From Acidobacteriota bacterium (GTDB lineage Bacteria; Acidobacteriota; Vicinamibacteria; Vicinamibacterales; UBA8438): DNA of 64,000 nucleotides. The stretch spans positions 17,176 to 81,175 of the forward strand of contig WTFV01000199.1 in the NCBI GenBank assembly GCA_011523845.1, read 5' to 3'. The position numbers were made by a program, and so were the translations under genes. The notes beneath the pieces were generated by a model that saw only the letters and a program-made list of their open reading frames with translations, did no database searches and was not told where the DNA came from. Shown here in pieces: positions 54,019-62,281 of this stretch (its first letter is position 1; each line of letters opens with the position of its first letter).

Positions 54019-55763
54019 GCGTGGCGGACCACGCGATCAACTACGGCCGCATCGACGCCGACATCCTGCGGACGATGCAGCCGCCGGGACGGGCGTACTT
54101 CGCCTCGCTGGCGCTGATCCTCGGCGGGCTCGCCCTCGGCGCCTATGCCTTCTCGGTGCAGTGGCGGCTCGGCCTCGGCGTGGCCGGCTACGAGCACCCG
54201 ATGCTGTGGGGCATCTACATCACGAACTTCGTGTTCTGGGTCGGCATCGCGCACTCCGGCACGCTCATCTCGGCGGTCCTGTTCCTGTTCCGGGCCAAGT
54301 GGCGCACCTCGGTGGCGCGGGCGTCGGAAGCGATGACGGTCTTCGCGGTCATGACCGCGGGACTCTTTCCGATCATCCACATCGGCCGCCCCTGGTTCTT
54401 CTACTGGCTGATCCCGTATCCGAACGAGCGCCAGCTCTGGGTCAACTTCCAGTCGCCGCTGGTCTGGGACGTCTTCGCGATCACCACCTACCTCACGGTG
54501 AGCGCGATGTTCCTGTTCCTGGGACTCATTCCGGACGTCGCCGCCGCCCGCGACCGCTGCACCGACTGGCGCAAGCCGATCTACCGCGCCCTCGCCCTCG
54601 GCTGGCGCGGCTCGACCCGCCAGTGGATCCACTACGGCGCGCTGTACGGCTTCTTCGCGGCCCTGGCCACCCCGCTCGTCGTCTCGGTCCACAGCGTCGT
54701 CTCGTGGGACTTCGCGATGTCCATCCTGCCGGGGTGGCACAGCACGATCTTCGCCCCCTACTTCGTCGCCGGCGCCATCTTCTCGGGCCTGGCGATGGTG
54801 ATCACGCTGCTCATCCCGCTCCGCAGGCTGCTGGGGATCGAGGAGTACATCACCATCCGGCACTTCGAGAACCTGGCGAAGCTGATCATCGTCACGTCGC
54901 TCATCGTCGGGTACGCCTACCTGACCGAGTTCTTCGTGGCCTGGTACAGCGGCAACCCGTTCGAGCAGGGGACGTTCTACAACCGGATGTTCGGCGAGTA
55001 CCGCCTCTTCACCTGGGGCATGCTCGGCTGCAACACGGTCGTTCCGCTGCTGCTGTTCTTCAAGCGGGTCCGGACCAACCTGGCCGCCCTGTTCGTCATC
55101 TCGATCCTCGTCAACATCGGGATGTGGCTCGAGCGCTTCGTCATCATCGTCACGTCGCTGTCGCACGACTTCGACCCGGCCAACTGGACCGGCCTGTACG
55201 AGCCGACCTGGGTGGAGGGCGCCATCACCGTCGGCAGCTTCTCGCTCTTCTTTCTGCTGTTCCTCGTCTTCATCAAGAACTTCCCGGCGGTTTCGATCAC
55301 GGAGATGAAGGAGGGCTCGGCGCACGCCGAGGTCTTCGACGACAGCCTGGCCCGGTGCCTGTCGAGGCACGGGTTCCTGGACCGCTTCTACGAGCTGTTC
55401 CTGGCCTCGAGCCCGCGGGTCCGGGAGGCGTTCCGGAACACCGACTTCGCGCACCAGAAGAAGATGCTGGCCGACTCGCTGTCGCTGATGACCAGCATGT
55501 CCGGGGCGCCGGCGGACGAACTGGAGGAGCTGGACCGCGTCGCGCGCCGGCACGGAAGGCACGACCTCGACATCGGCTTCGAGCTGTACGACCTGTGGCT
55601 GGAGTCGCTGATGCAGGCCGTCCGGGAGTTCGACGGACACTTCGACCGCGACGTCGACCGCGCCTGGCGCAACGTGCTGGCGGAGGGAATCGAGTTCATG
55701 GAGTCGAGGCACGAGCGCCAGGCGCCCGTGCCGGAACCGGTACCGACGCAAACGACGCACTGA
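54015..55763 (+). CDS. actC: alternative complex III quinol-site subunit ActC fused to a C-terminal globin
   Basis: A 582-residue protein. Residues 1-430 are an NrfD-like membrane subunit with about 10 TM helices (WVGIAHSGTLISAVLFLFRA, HIGRPWFFYWLIPYPN), which binds quinol. Residues about 438-575 form an extra domain that I read as a globin: FLDRFYELFLASSP, DFAHQKKMLADSLSLM, a likely proximal His in ARRHGRHDLDI (H513 or H516), ELYDLWLESL and AWRNVLAEGIEFM. Usual ActC ends near the start of this domain. The GTG start overlaps actB. Confidence 0.9.
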   Translation: MSVADHAINYGRIDADILRTMQPPGRAYFASLALILGGLALGAYAFSVQWRLGLGVAGYEHPMLWGIYITNFVFWVGIAHSGTLISAVLFLFRAKWRTSVARASEAMTVFAVMTAGLFPIIHIGRPWFFYWLIPYPNERQLWVNFQSPLVWDVFAITTYLTVSAMFLFLGLIPDVAAARDRCTDWRKPIYRALALGWRGSTRQWIHYGALYGFFAALATPLVVSVHSVVSWDFAMSILPGWHSTIFAPYFVAGAIFSGLAMVITLLIPLRRLLGIEEYITIRHFENLAKLIIVTSLIVGYAYLTEFFVAWYSGNPFEQGTFYNRMFGEYRLFTWGMLGCNTVVPLLLFFKRVRTNLAALFVISILVNIGMWLERFVIIVTSLSHDFDPANWTGLYEPTWVEGAITVGSFSLFFLLFLVFIKNFPAVSITEMKEGSAHAEVFDDSLARCLSRHGFLDRFYELFLASSPRVREAFRNTDFAHQKKMLADSLSLMTSMSGAPADELEELDRVARRHGRHDLDIGFELYDLWLESLMQAVREFDGHFDRDVDRAWRNVLAEGIEFMESRHERQAPVPEPVPTQTTH

Positions 55764-55790
55764 CGGATCGATAGGGGAGCTTCGAGCACC

Positions 55791-56288
55791 ATGCGGATCT
55801 TGGGGGTGTACGACGAGCCGGCGAAGGCCTCGGTAGCGGTCGCGACGGCGCAGGATGCCGGATTGCGCCGCGTCGATGCCTTCTCGCCGGCCCCGGATCA
55901 CACGCTCGAGCAGTTGATGGGCGCACGCGTCAGCCCCATCCGCCTGTTCATCCTGATCGGCGCGCTGCTCGGCTGCACCGTCGGGTTCGCGCTGCCGATC
56001 TACACGGTCTCGTCCTGGCCGCTGATCACCGGCGGCAAGCCGCTCGTCTCGATTCCGGCGTTCGTGGTCATCGCGTTCGAGCTGACGATCCTGTTCGGCG
56101 CCATCTTCGGCATGCTCGGCTTCCTTCTGCTGGCCCGGGTGCCGCGGCTCAGGCGCAGACACATCGGCGACCCGCGGTTCAGCAACAACTGCTTCGGGGT
56201 GGAGATCATGTGCGAGGAGTCGCAGGCGGCGGCGGCGCGGTCGCTGCTCGCGGACGCCGGCGCCATCGAGGTGCGGACGGATGACTGA
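55791..56288 (+). CDS. actD: alternative complex III subunit ActD (DUF3341)
   Basis: A 165-residue membrane protein with two TM helices (LFILIGALLGCTVGFALPIY and FVVIAFELTILFGAIFGML) and the DUF3341 endings RHIGDPRFSNNCFGVEI. ActD is a structural subunit of the complex with no cofactor known. It follows actC by 27 bp and overlaps the start frame of actE. Confidence 0.93.
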   Translation: MRILGVYDEPAKASVAVATAQDAGLRRVDAFSPAPDHTLEQLMGARVSPIRLFILIGALLGCTVGFALPIYTVSSWPLITGGKPLVSIPAFVVIAFELTILFGAIFGMLGFLLLARVPRLRRRHIGDPRFSNNCFGVEIMCEESQAAAARSLLADAGAIEVRTDD

Positions 56289-56324
56289 CGGATCAGGTTT
56301 CCGGCGAGCGGCAGCCCGGGCGCG

Positions 56325-56410
56325 ATGCATCGCCGCTGGAACGCAACAGGGCTCCAGCCGCGGGCTGTCAGGCTGTCGAATGCAGTCGGGCTCTCGCCGC
56401 CGGCTTTCGC
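56325..56410. repeat. dispersed repeat family A, second half, at the start of actE
   Basis: GCATCGCCGCTGGAACGCAA and then CGAATGCAGTCGGGCTCTCG match the right half of the copies at 7622-7772 and 9733-9890. The ATG inside CGAATGCAG is the likely actE start, so the repeat forms part of the coding sequence. Confidence 0.65.
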
Positions 56411-56937
56411 CTACCCGCACTGCACTGGCGGCGGCGCTGCTCGTCCTGTCCGTGGCGGCCTGCGCGCCCGCGGACACGCCGCGGGATCCGGACGCGCGCA
56501 CCTGGATCCGCAACATGTGGACCGGCCCGGCGGTCCTGCCGCAGACCGAGGCGCGCCCGGCCCCCGAACGCTCGCTGGCCATCGACGCGCCGCGGATCAT
56601 GAACCGGCGCGAGGCGCGCACGGCACTGACCAACCCGCTCGACGAGACCCCGGCCGTGCTCGCCGAGGGCCAGGCGCTGTACGACGTCTACTGTGCCCTC
56701 TGTCACGGCGACGAAGGCGACGGAGACGGCGAACTGGCCCGTCATTACCGGCGGATGCCGCCGCTGACCGCGCGGCACGTCCTGAACTATCCGGACGGCT
56801 TCGTCTACAGCATCATCCGCGAGGGAGGCCGCAACATGCCGCGCTTCGGCGACGCCCTGAGCGTCGACGAGCGCTGGGCGCTGGTGCACTACCTGGGCAC
56901 GCTCGGCTCCCCGGAACCGCAGGCGGTCGCGCGGTGA
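56380..56937 (+). CDS. actE: alternative complex III cytochrome c subunit ActE
   Basis: A 185-residue lipoprotein cytochrome. The signal segment ALAAALLVLSVAAC ends in a lipobox Cys. CALCH (around residue 105) binds haem c, with the Met ligand in GGRNMPRFGD. ActE hands electrons on to the terminal oxidase. The ATG at 56380 lies in a family A repeat and starts a normal lipoprotein signal; the alternative ATG 56281 overlaps actD but adds 33 repeat-encoded residues. The TGA overlaps actF (GTGA). Confidence 0.9.
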   Translation: MQSGSRRRLSPTRTALAAALLVLSVAACAPADTPRDPDARTWIRNMWTGPAVLPQTEARPAPERSLAIDAPRIMNRREARTALTNPLDETPAVLAEGQALYDVYCALCHGDEGDGDGELARHYRRMPPLTARHVLNYPDGFVYSIIREGGRNMPRFGDALSVDERWALVHYLGTLGSPEPQAVAR

Positions 56938-58181
56938 ACGGCGTATCGCTCGCGGCGCCTGTGTCGGGCCCTCTCCTGTCACCGGGCATCCGGCGCTTCC
57001 TGCTCGGGCTCGCAGCCCTCGGAGGCTTCGCCTTCCTGGTCGGCCTCGCGGTCGACGGCATCCGCGCGTGGCAGGCATTGCTGGTCAACTTCCTCTTCTT
57101 CGGCGGGCTGGCGCAGGCCGGCGTCGTGCTCTCGTGCATCCTGCAGGTGACGTCCGCCCGCTGGGGCCGCCCGCTCAAGCGGGTCGCCGAGGCGACGGCG
57201 GCGTTCCTGCCCGTCGCCTTCGTGCTGCTGCTCGTCCTGCTCGCGGGCACCGCCGCCTGGGCTCCGTGGGTCCACGAGCCGGTCGAGGCCAAGGCGCCCT
57301 GGTTGAACATCCCCTTCTTCGTGACCCGGGAGTTGCTGGCGTTCCTGGTGCTGAGCGGCTTCAGCCTGCGCTACGTCTACCGCTCCGTCCGGCCGGACAT
57401 CGGCATGTTGCACGAATCGGGTGCGCGACCCGCCACCGGGGTCGCGGCGCGGGTCATCGCAGGCTGGCAGGGCATCGACGCCGAGCGGGCCATCGGGCAG
57501 CGCCGGCAGAGCCGCTGGGCCGTGGCGGTGCTGGTGGCCTACGGCTGGGTGTTCACCCTGATCGCCTTCGACTTCGTCATGGCGCTCGACCCGCACTGGT
57601 TCTCGACGCTGCTGGGCGGCTACTACTTCATCGGGAACCTGCTGATCGGCCTGGCGTTCCTCGCCTTCGTTACGGCCACCGGACGCCGGCGGCTCCGCAT
57701 CGCGGGCTACGTCGGGCGCCACCAGTTGCACGACCTCGGCAAGCTCCTCTTCGGTTTTTGCATCCTGTGGGCGTACATGTTCTGGTCGCAGTACCTCGTG
57801 ATCTGGTACGGCGACCTCGCGGAGGAGACGGAGTTCATCTACCACCGGATGCATGGCCCCTGGGAGCCGGTGGCGATGACCGTGTTCGCCACGACGTTCG
57901 CCGGCCCGTTCGTCGTGCTGCTGAGCCGCGCCGTCAAGACCTGGGCCCCCGGCCTGACGACCGTGGCGGCCGTCGTCCTCGCCGGCATGTGGCTGGAACG
58001 GTTCATTCTGGTGGCGCCGTCGCTGTGGCACGGCGAGGGCGTGCCGCTCGGGTTGCTCGAGGTCCTGGTCACCGCCGGAACCTTGAGCGTCTTCGTGGTC
58101 GCCTACACCACTTTCCTCGATCTCTTCCCCACCCTGCCGGTCTCGGACCCGCGGCTCGCGCCCGCCGAGACCGAGCACTGA
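56934..58181 (+). CDS. actF: alternative complex III membrane subunit ActF
   Basis: A 415-residue integral membrane protein with about 10 TM helices, related to ActC/NrfD. Markers are NFLFFGGLAQAGVVLSCI, LSGFSLRYVYRSVRPD, VMALDPHWFSTLLGGYYF, HDLGKLLFGFCILWAYMFW-type blocks. ActF does not bind the quinol known for ActC but completes the membrane part and may carry proton paths. It starts in the actE stop (GTGA) and ends the operon; no oxidase genes follow. Confidence 0.92.
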   Translation: MNGVSLAAPVSGPLLSPGIRRFLLGLAALGGFAFLVGLAVDGIRAWQALLVNFLFFGGLAQAGVVLSCILQVTSARWGRPLKRVAEATAAFLPVAFVLLLVLLAGTAAWAPWVHEPVEAKAPWLNIPFFVTRELLAFLVLSGFSLRYVYRSVRPDIGMLHESGARPATGVAARVIAGWQGIDAERAIGQRRQSRWAVAVLVAYGWVFTLIAFDFVMALDPHWFSTLLGGYYFIGNLLIGLAFLAFVTATGRRRLRIAGYVGRHQLHDLGKLLFGFCILWAYMFWSQYLVIWYGDLAEETEFIYHRMHGPWEPVAMTVFATTFAGPFVVLLSRAVKTWAPGLTTVAAVVLAGMWLERFILVAPSLWHGEGVPLGLLEVLVTAGTLSVFVVAYTTFLDLFPTLPVSDPRLAPAETEH

Positions 58182-58299
58182 GCGCTGTGGAGGACCGGAC
58201 GCCGGCGGTCGAGAACTCCACCGGCAGCGGGATCGACGCGGGACCACGCCGCTGTGAAGTCCGGCACTTCGGGCCCGAGTCCATTCCATCCCGGCCTCA

Positions 58300-58417
58300 T
58301 CCGGGCAGGTGGGGCCGCAGGGATGCGCGTCCACAGCGCGTAGCCGGCCGCCGACAGGTGCAATCCGTCGTCGTCGACGAGGAGATCCGGCCGCGGCAGA
58401 CTGTCGGCGCCGATCAT
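58300..58417 (-). pseudogene. C-terminal remnant of an SGNH/GDSL hydrolase
   Basis: The minus strand encodes MIGADSLPRPDLLVDDDGLH followed by LSAAGYALWTRI. The DGLHLSxxGYxxW block is the C-terminal catalytic Asp-His region of GDSL-type esterases. The upstream domain with the Ser is missing: that frame is occupied by the small gene at 58414-58662. I take it as a dead fragment. Confidence 0.5.
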
Positions 58418-58662
58418 GGGCGTGTGGCCCGGCGCGCCTCCGCCGCGAGCCGCTGCAGCGCCATCAGGTTCGCGACCCGTTCCGTCACCGACCGCCGCAG
58501 GTTCTGCCGCAGCAAGGTCCGGTCGATGTCGCGCTTGTAGGCCTCGATGACCGGGTCCGGCTCGAACCCGGCCGCTCGTAACGTCGGCGCGTCGTCCGGC
58601 GCGGGCGCCGCCGGTCCGGCAACCGTTCGCCCCTGGACCGGCGGTGGCTGTCCGCCCTTCAC
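58414..58662 (-). CDS. small helical protein of unknown function
   Basis: An 82-residue frame with a Pro/Ala-rich first half and a helical C-terminus: AYKRDIDRTLLRQNLRRSVT then ERVANLMALQRLAAEARRA. This pattern resembles small proteins found beside nucleotidyltransferase-like toxin-antitoxin genes in other bacteria, where a partner would be expected; none is here. The start is GTG at 58662. Its ATGA-like end overlaps the GDSL remnant by 4 bp. Confidence 0.55.
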   Translation of the reverse strand: MKGGQPPPVQGRTVAGPAAPAPDDAPTLRAAGFEPDPVIEAYKRDIDRTLLRQNLRRSVTERVANLMALQRLAAEARRATRP

Positions 58663-58713
58663 GAAGCCGCCCCCCCTGTGTCACGGCAATCCCTCACGGT
58701 CGCCTCCATCTCG

Positions 58714-59607
58714 TTATCGCGCCGGCAGGTAGCGGTCGAACCACTCGATCATGGCGCCGATGTAGTCCGGCGGGTTCACGGCTCCAGGAAACGTCGGGCC
58801 GTGCCCCGCACCGGGCACCCGCAGCAGGTCGACCGGCACGCCGGCCTTCTCCAATGCCGCCTTCATGACCTCCGCGTTCTTGTACGCCACGACCTCGTCG
58901 GCGTCGCCGTGGATGAGCAGCACCGGCGGGTCGTCGGCCGTGACGTGGGTCACGGGCGATGCGGCGACGAAACGCCGGTGCTCGACCGAGTCGGTGCGCT
59001 CGGAACGGCGGAAGCCGAACAGCGGGTGGACCCTCCCCGGCGCGGCGAGGGTGAGATCCGTCGGCGCGGCGCGGGCGACGACCACCTGCACCTTCGCGCT
59101 CTCCCGATTCACCGGGCTGGCATCCTCGGCCATCCCCTTGCCGTCGAGAACACCGAGCAGGCTGACGAGATGGCCTCCCGAAGAGCCTCCCATCGCGCCG
59201 ATCCGATCCGGATCGATCCCGTACTCGTCCGCATGGTGACGCACGAACCGCACGGCGCGCTGCGCGTCCTCCAGATGCGCGGGATGCCGGAAACGGGGTG
59301 AGGCGCGGTGGTTGATCCCGAACACCGTGTAGCCGGCCACGGCCAGGGGCACGGCGTAGATCTCCTCCTGCCCGCTCTCCTTCAACGGGGTGGCGTCGAG
59401 GCCCAGCTCCCGCGTCCAGCCGCTCCCGGAGATGAACACGATGCCGTAGCCGTTGGGATTCTCCGGGTAGTAGACGTCCATCAGCAGCGCGAGCCCGGAG
59501 TACATGCCGAACACGACGTTGCGCTCTACGCGCCCTTCGGCCCCGGCCGTCCCCGCACTGCCGATCAGGAACACCACGAGGGCGACCACGAGAGTCCGTT
59601 TCCTCAT
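58714..59607 (-). CDS. secreted alpha/beta hydrolase (esterase, BD-FAE-like)
   Basis: A 297-residue protein with signal peptide (TLVVALVVFLIGSAGTAGA). The hydrolase elements are FISGSGW, INHRASPRFRHPAH, MGGSSGGHLV (GxSxG nucleophile), LIHGDADEVV (Asp) and GAGHGPTF (His). It resembles acetyl esterases and carbohydrate esterases of the polyester/ferulate type. The leader upstream is purine-rich with repeated CACGGAAGG. Confidence 0.88.
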   Translation of the reverse strand: MRKRTLVVALVVFLIGSAGTAGAEGRVERNVVFGMYSGLALLMDVYYPENPNGYGIVFISGSGWTRELGLDATPLKESGQEEIYAVPLAVAGYTVFGINHRASPRFRHPAHLEDAQRAVRFVRHHADEYGIDPDRIGAMGGSSGGHLVSLLGVLDGKGMAEDASPVNRESAKVQVVVARAAPTDLTLAAPGRVHPLFGFRRSERTDSVEHRRFVAASPVTHVTADDPPVLLIHGDADEVVAYKNAEVMKAALEKAGVPVDLLRVPGAGHGPTFPGAVNPPDYIGAMIEWFDRYLPAR

Positions 59608-59825
59608 TTCCCTGCTTCTCCTTCCGTGCCTTCCGTGCTTCCCGCCTTCCCGCCTTCCGTGCGTCCCGCCTGCGCGAGTTCAGGCTCACCTGCGCCGGCG
59701 CCGATTCCCGAGAGCGCAGACTCCCGCGAATCCGCTGCCGCCACCGGCCCCACCGGCCCGCGCCGGCCACGTCGAACGCAGCCGATCGGCTACCGGATGT
59801 AGAGGCTCGTCAGCGCCCGCCTTGA

Positions 59826-60104
59826 CTACGCTCTCTCTTCGAGTTCCGTGATGCGGAGCTCGAGTTCCGCGAGCCGCCTCCTCTGCTCGTCGACTGTCTC
59901 AAGCAGGCGGCGCATCGCGAGTGCCTGATAGTGCCAATCGGGGTACGGGCCAGGGACCACGCTGCGAACCACAGGTTCATCCGTGTTCGGGTTCAACGGC
60001 CCCTCCGCATCCATCGCAGGAGCGGTCACCAGCCGGTACGATTCAAGCCAGTCTTCGACGGTCAGTCCGCCTAGATTCACGGGTTGGTTCGATGCCATGA
60101 TCAC
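59826..60104 (-). CDS. small protein with C-terminal coiled coil
   Basis: A 92-residue protein: an N-terminal part MASNQPVNLGGLTVEDWLES, a PGPYPDWHYQALAMRRLL block, and a heptad coiled coil (VDEQRRRLAELELRITELEE). The last part is like chaperone tails of phage tail-fibre proteins. The second ATG (MIMA) has AGGGGG upstream. It precedes the similar-sized membrane protein gene; both may be phage remnants. No function assigned. Confidence 0.55.
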   Translation of the reverse strand: MIMASNQPVNLGGLTVEDWLESYRLVTAPAMDAEGPLNPNTDEPVVRSVVPGPYPDWHYQALAMRRLLETVDEQRRRLAELELRITELEERA

Positions 60105-60148
60105 CCCCTCACCAGCTTCGGGCGCTGCCAGACGCGGAGCGGCCTGGC

Positions 60149-60253
60149 GCCGCCAAACCCGTCGCCAAGGCGCCGCGTTCGGCCCCAGCCCCCACCGCCC
60201 CAGGAGTTTGCGCCGCAGAACTCACTCCGTTGCGTTCCACCGCGCGGACTCCT
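60149..60253. repeat. dispersed repeat family B, third copy
   Basis: The segment with CGCCGCGTTCGGCCCCAGCC, then CGCCGCAGAACTCACTCCGT and CGCGCGGACTCCTGG, matches the pair at 49927-50137. Its right end supplies the last residues and stop of the gene at 60222-60539. Confidence 0.8.
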
Positions 60254-60539
60254 GGTCATCCGACTCCGACGGCCCGGGCCGCGCCAGAAGGCCATAGAGC
60301 TTGTAGATCTCGCCCCGGAGGTTCGCGATCTCCAGGCTCATGCCTTTGACCCAAGGGGCGTTCCCGGCCAACAACTGCTTCACGTCAGCCTCAACCACTT
60401 GCGCACGTGCAAGTTCGCGCTTCAGGAGCCACCCGATGATGCCGACGAGCGCCGCGATGATCCCAAGCAGCCACGCGGCGGCAGCACCGATCTCGATAGA
60501 GATGGAGGTGGCGTTCGCCGCAAACAGTGTGGGGATCAT
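60222..60539 (-). CDS. small one-TM protein with cytoplasmic helix
   Basis: A 105-residue protein with one TM helix (GAAAAWLLGIIAALVGIIGWLL) and a helical stretch ELARAQVVEADVKQLL then LEIANLRGEIYKLYGLL. Similar layout occurs in phage-encoded accessory or holin-like proteins. Its last about 12 residues (SDDQESARWNATE) come from family B repeat, so the repeat truncated or extended the original end. Confidence 0.5.
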   Translation of the reverse strand: MIPTLFAANATSISIEIGAAAAWLLGIIAALVGIIGWLLKRELARAQVVEADVKQLLAGNAPWVKGMSLEIANLRGEIYKLYGLLARPGPSESDDQESARWNATE

Positions 60540-60995
60540 GTCATCTCCACGTTTCCACGGAGCCCTGCCCGATGTGTCGGGGCATCCGGGGCGGCACCAG
60601 CCCGAGAACGGACCGGTCAAGCCGCCAGGAGTCATGCTAACACGCCGGGCAGAGAGACGGTGAGAGCCCGCCGCCGTCCTCCTATCGGCTCGCGGCGGCG
60701 CCATTCCGCTGCCGCAGCCGACCGTGGGATTGTCTCGACCCGGGCTTCGCCGGCCACTGCCGCCAATGCGCTTGAGCAACTCTCGCAGGGCGTCGTCCCC
60801 GGAGATCCCGGAGGGCCAACGTTTCAACCGATCTCCACCGTGCTCTGCTGGAATGAGCCGGTCGGCGCGATGCTACGGATCGCCGGCCCATGGGATTCAC
60901 AGCGTCCCCCCAACCTCGGCGAGCCGATGCCGAAGTCTGAGACCGCTGGCAGCCGCGCCGAAGGCAAATCGTCCCCCTGACAGAGACCGCCACTA
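60540..60995. other. intergenic region without a recognised feature
   Basis: This 456-bp stretch has frames open on both strands but no start with ribosome site and no family match. I see no tRNA, repeat or convincing promoter. Confidence 0.5.
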
Positions 60996-61448
60996 CTACT
61001 GTGCATTCCGGCTTTGGTGGTACTCGACACACGCGACTACGATTCCGTACAAGTCCATTATCGCCTCGTCCGTTCCCACGTGCGCGTTTTCCTCCGTCAG
61101 ATTCCTCTCGCCATCGACTACGTATCTCCAGCGCTGGAAATCGTCCTGGTGCACCTGTATGATTTGATCGACTGTTCTCATCTCACCGGTGATGCCAAGG
61201 GCGTCGCGTCGCAGCTTCTCTTCGTTTCTCCACGCCGGGCTATTCACTCGCGTCCGTATTTCCACCTGCTCCACGGCGTCCAGATCCGTCCATAGTGACT
61301 TGAGATTGTGGGTCCGGCAAAACGCTCGGCCACCTTGCGATATTATTCCCTTCAAACACAACTCAACAGCAAACGGTAGCATAGGAATCAGTATGTACGA
61401 GGTGCCTCCGCGGCACAGCTTCCGGTCCATTCCTCCCCGCGTCACCAT
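60996..61448 (-). CDS. HEPN-like protein, possibly N-terminally truncated
   Basis: A 150-residue frame. The part ILIPMLPFAVELCLKGIISQ, followed by THNLKSLW, and DFQRWRYVVDGE is typical of HEPN-like proteins (LPFA.E..LKG, HdLk.L, F..wRY). The N-terminal MVTRGGMDRKLCRGGTSY is unlike the family and may be a fusion point with the integrase remnant. The HEPN RNase motif (Rx4-6H) is not clear, so activity is doubtful. Less GC-rich than neighbours. Confidence 0.5.
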   Translation of the reverse strand: MVTRGGMDRKLCRGGTSYILIPMLPFAVELCLKGIISQGGRAFCRTHNLKSLWTDLDAVEQVEIRTRVNSPAWRNEEKLRRDALGITGEMRTVDQIIQVHQDDFQRWRYVVDGERNLTEENAHVGTDEAIMDLYGIVVACVEYHQSRNAQ

Positions 61449-61489
61449 TAGATCCGCGCGCGGTGAACTGCGCCACGCTCATGCTCCTG

Positions 61490-62272
61490 CCGGCGCGGCT
61501 CGGCGACGATGGGTGGGTCCGAGCCGGCTCCGCGGTGGCGCCGTGAGGTTGCGCTGCCGGACGGCCTTGGCGATGACCGGCTTGGCGTGCCAGATGCGCG
61601 AGAGGATCGCCAACGCCCGCACGCTCAGCGGCACCCGGTGCTCGCGCTTCGCCTTCACCCGCTCGGCCGAGACCGTCCACACCGCGCCAGCCGTGTCGAT
61701 CTCGTCCCCACGTCGCCAGCCGGACCTCACCAGACCGCGCCGCGGTCAGCACCAGATTCTCGAACGCCAGCTTGACCGCAGGCTGCGCCGACTCCGACGT
61801 CCGCACCGTCTCGACGGCGGCGGCCACGTCCTGGTGGGGCAGCGCCCGATGGTGCGTCACGATGTCGTTCTGCGCGCCGAGCACCGGCAGAACCCGATCG
61901 CACGGATTGTCGTTGCGCAGCTCCATCGCGATCGCCCACTCCGGCACCGACCGGATGCGCTGGCGCACGGCGCGCCGTCTCCGCCTTGCTGTGCCAGATC
62001 GGCGTCAGGATCTCCAGAACGTCGGCCGTGTTGACCTCGGAGACCGGCCGCCGGCCGATGCGCGGGAAGGCGGAGCGCTCGAGGCTGCGGAGCCAGTTCT
62101 GCGCGTGCCACCGGCCGCGCCAGCCGCCCTGCTTCTTCTCGAGCACGCGACGGGCCGCGTCGGCGAAGGCGAGCATCTGCTGCACGCGGCGCTTCTCGGT
62201 CAACGGGTCGCCGCCCGAGCGCGCGAACCGGCGGTCGGCGAGACTGCACCATGCCGAACCGTCGTAGACCAT
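61490..62272 (-). pseudogene. frameshifted and truncated tyrosine recombinase (phage integrase)
   Basis: Three minus-strand frames join to one integrase: ADAARRVLEKKQGGWRGRWH to IWHSKAETARR (to about 61985), then QRIRSVPEWAIAMELRNDNP to RSGEVRLATW (to about 61725), then DEIDTAGAVWTVSAERVKAK and REHRVPLSVRALAIL. About two bases are missing at the first junction and one is extra at the second. The catalytic His, Arg and Tyr end is missing. It marks an old insertion. Confidence 0.8.
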
Positions 62273-62281
62273 AGCCGAGTG

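Noticed and set aside
53994..56633. Long minus-strand frame across actC-actD-actE
   Set aside because: Charged, low-complexity translation opposite conserved operon genes.
60724..61167. Plus-strand 147-codon frame
   Set aside because: Composition is Ser/Arg-rich without domain pattern, and its right part opposes the better HEPN-like frame.
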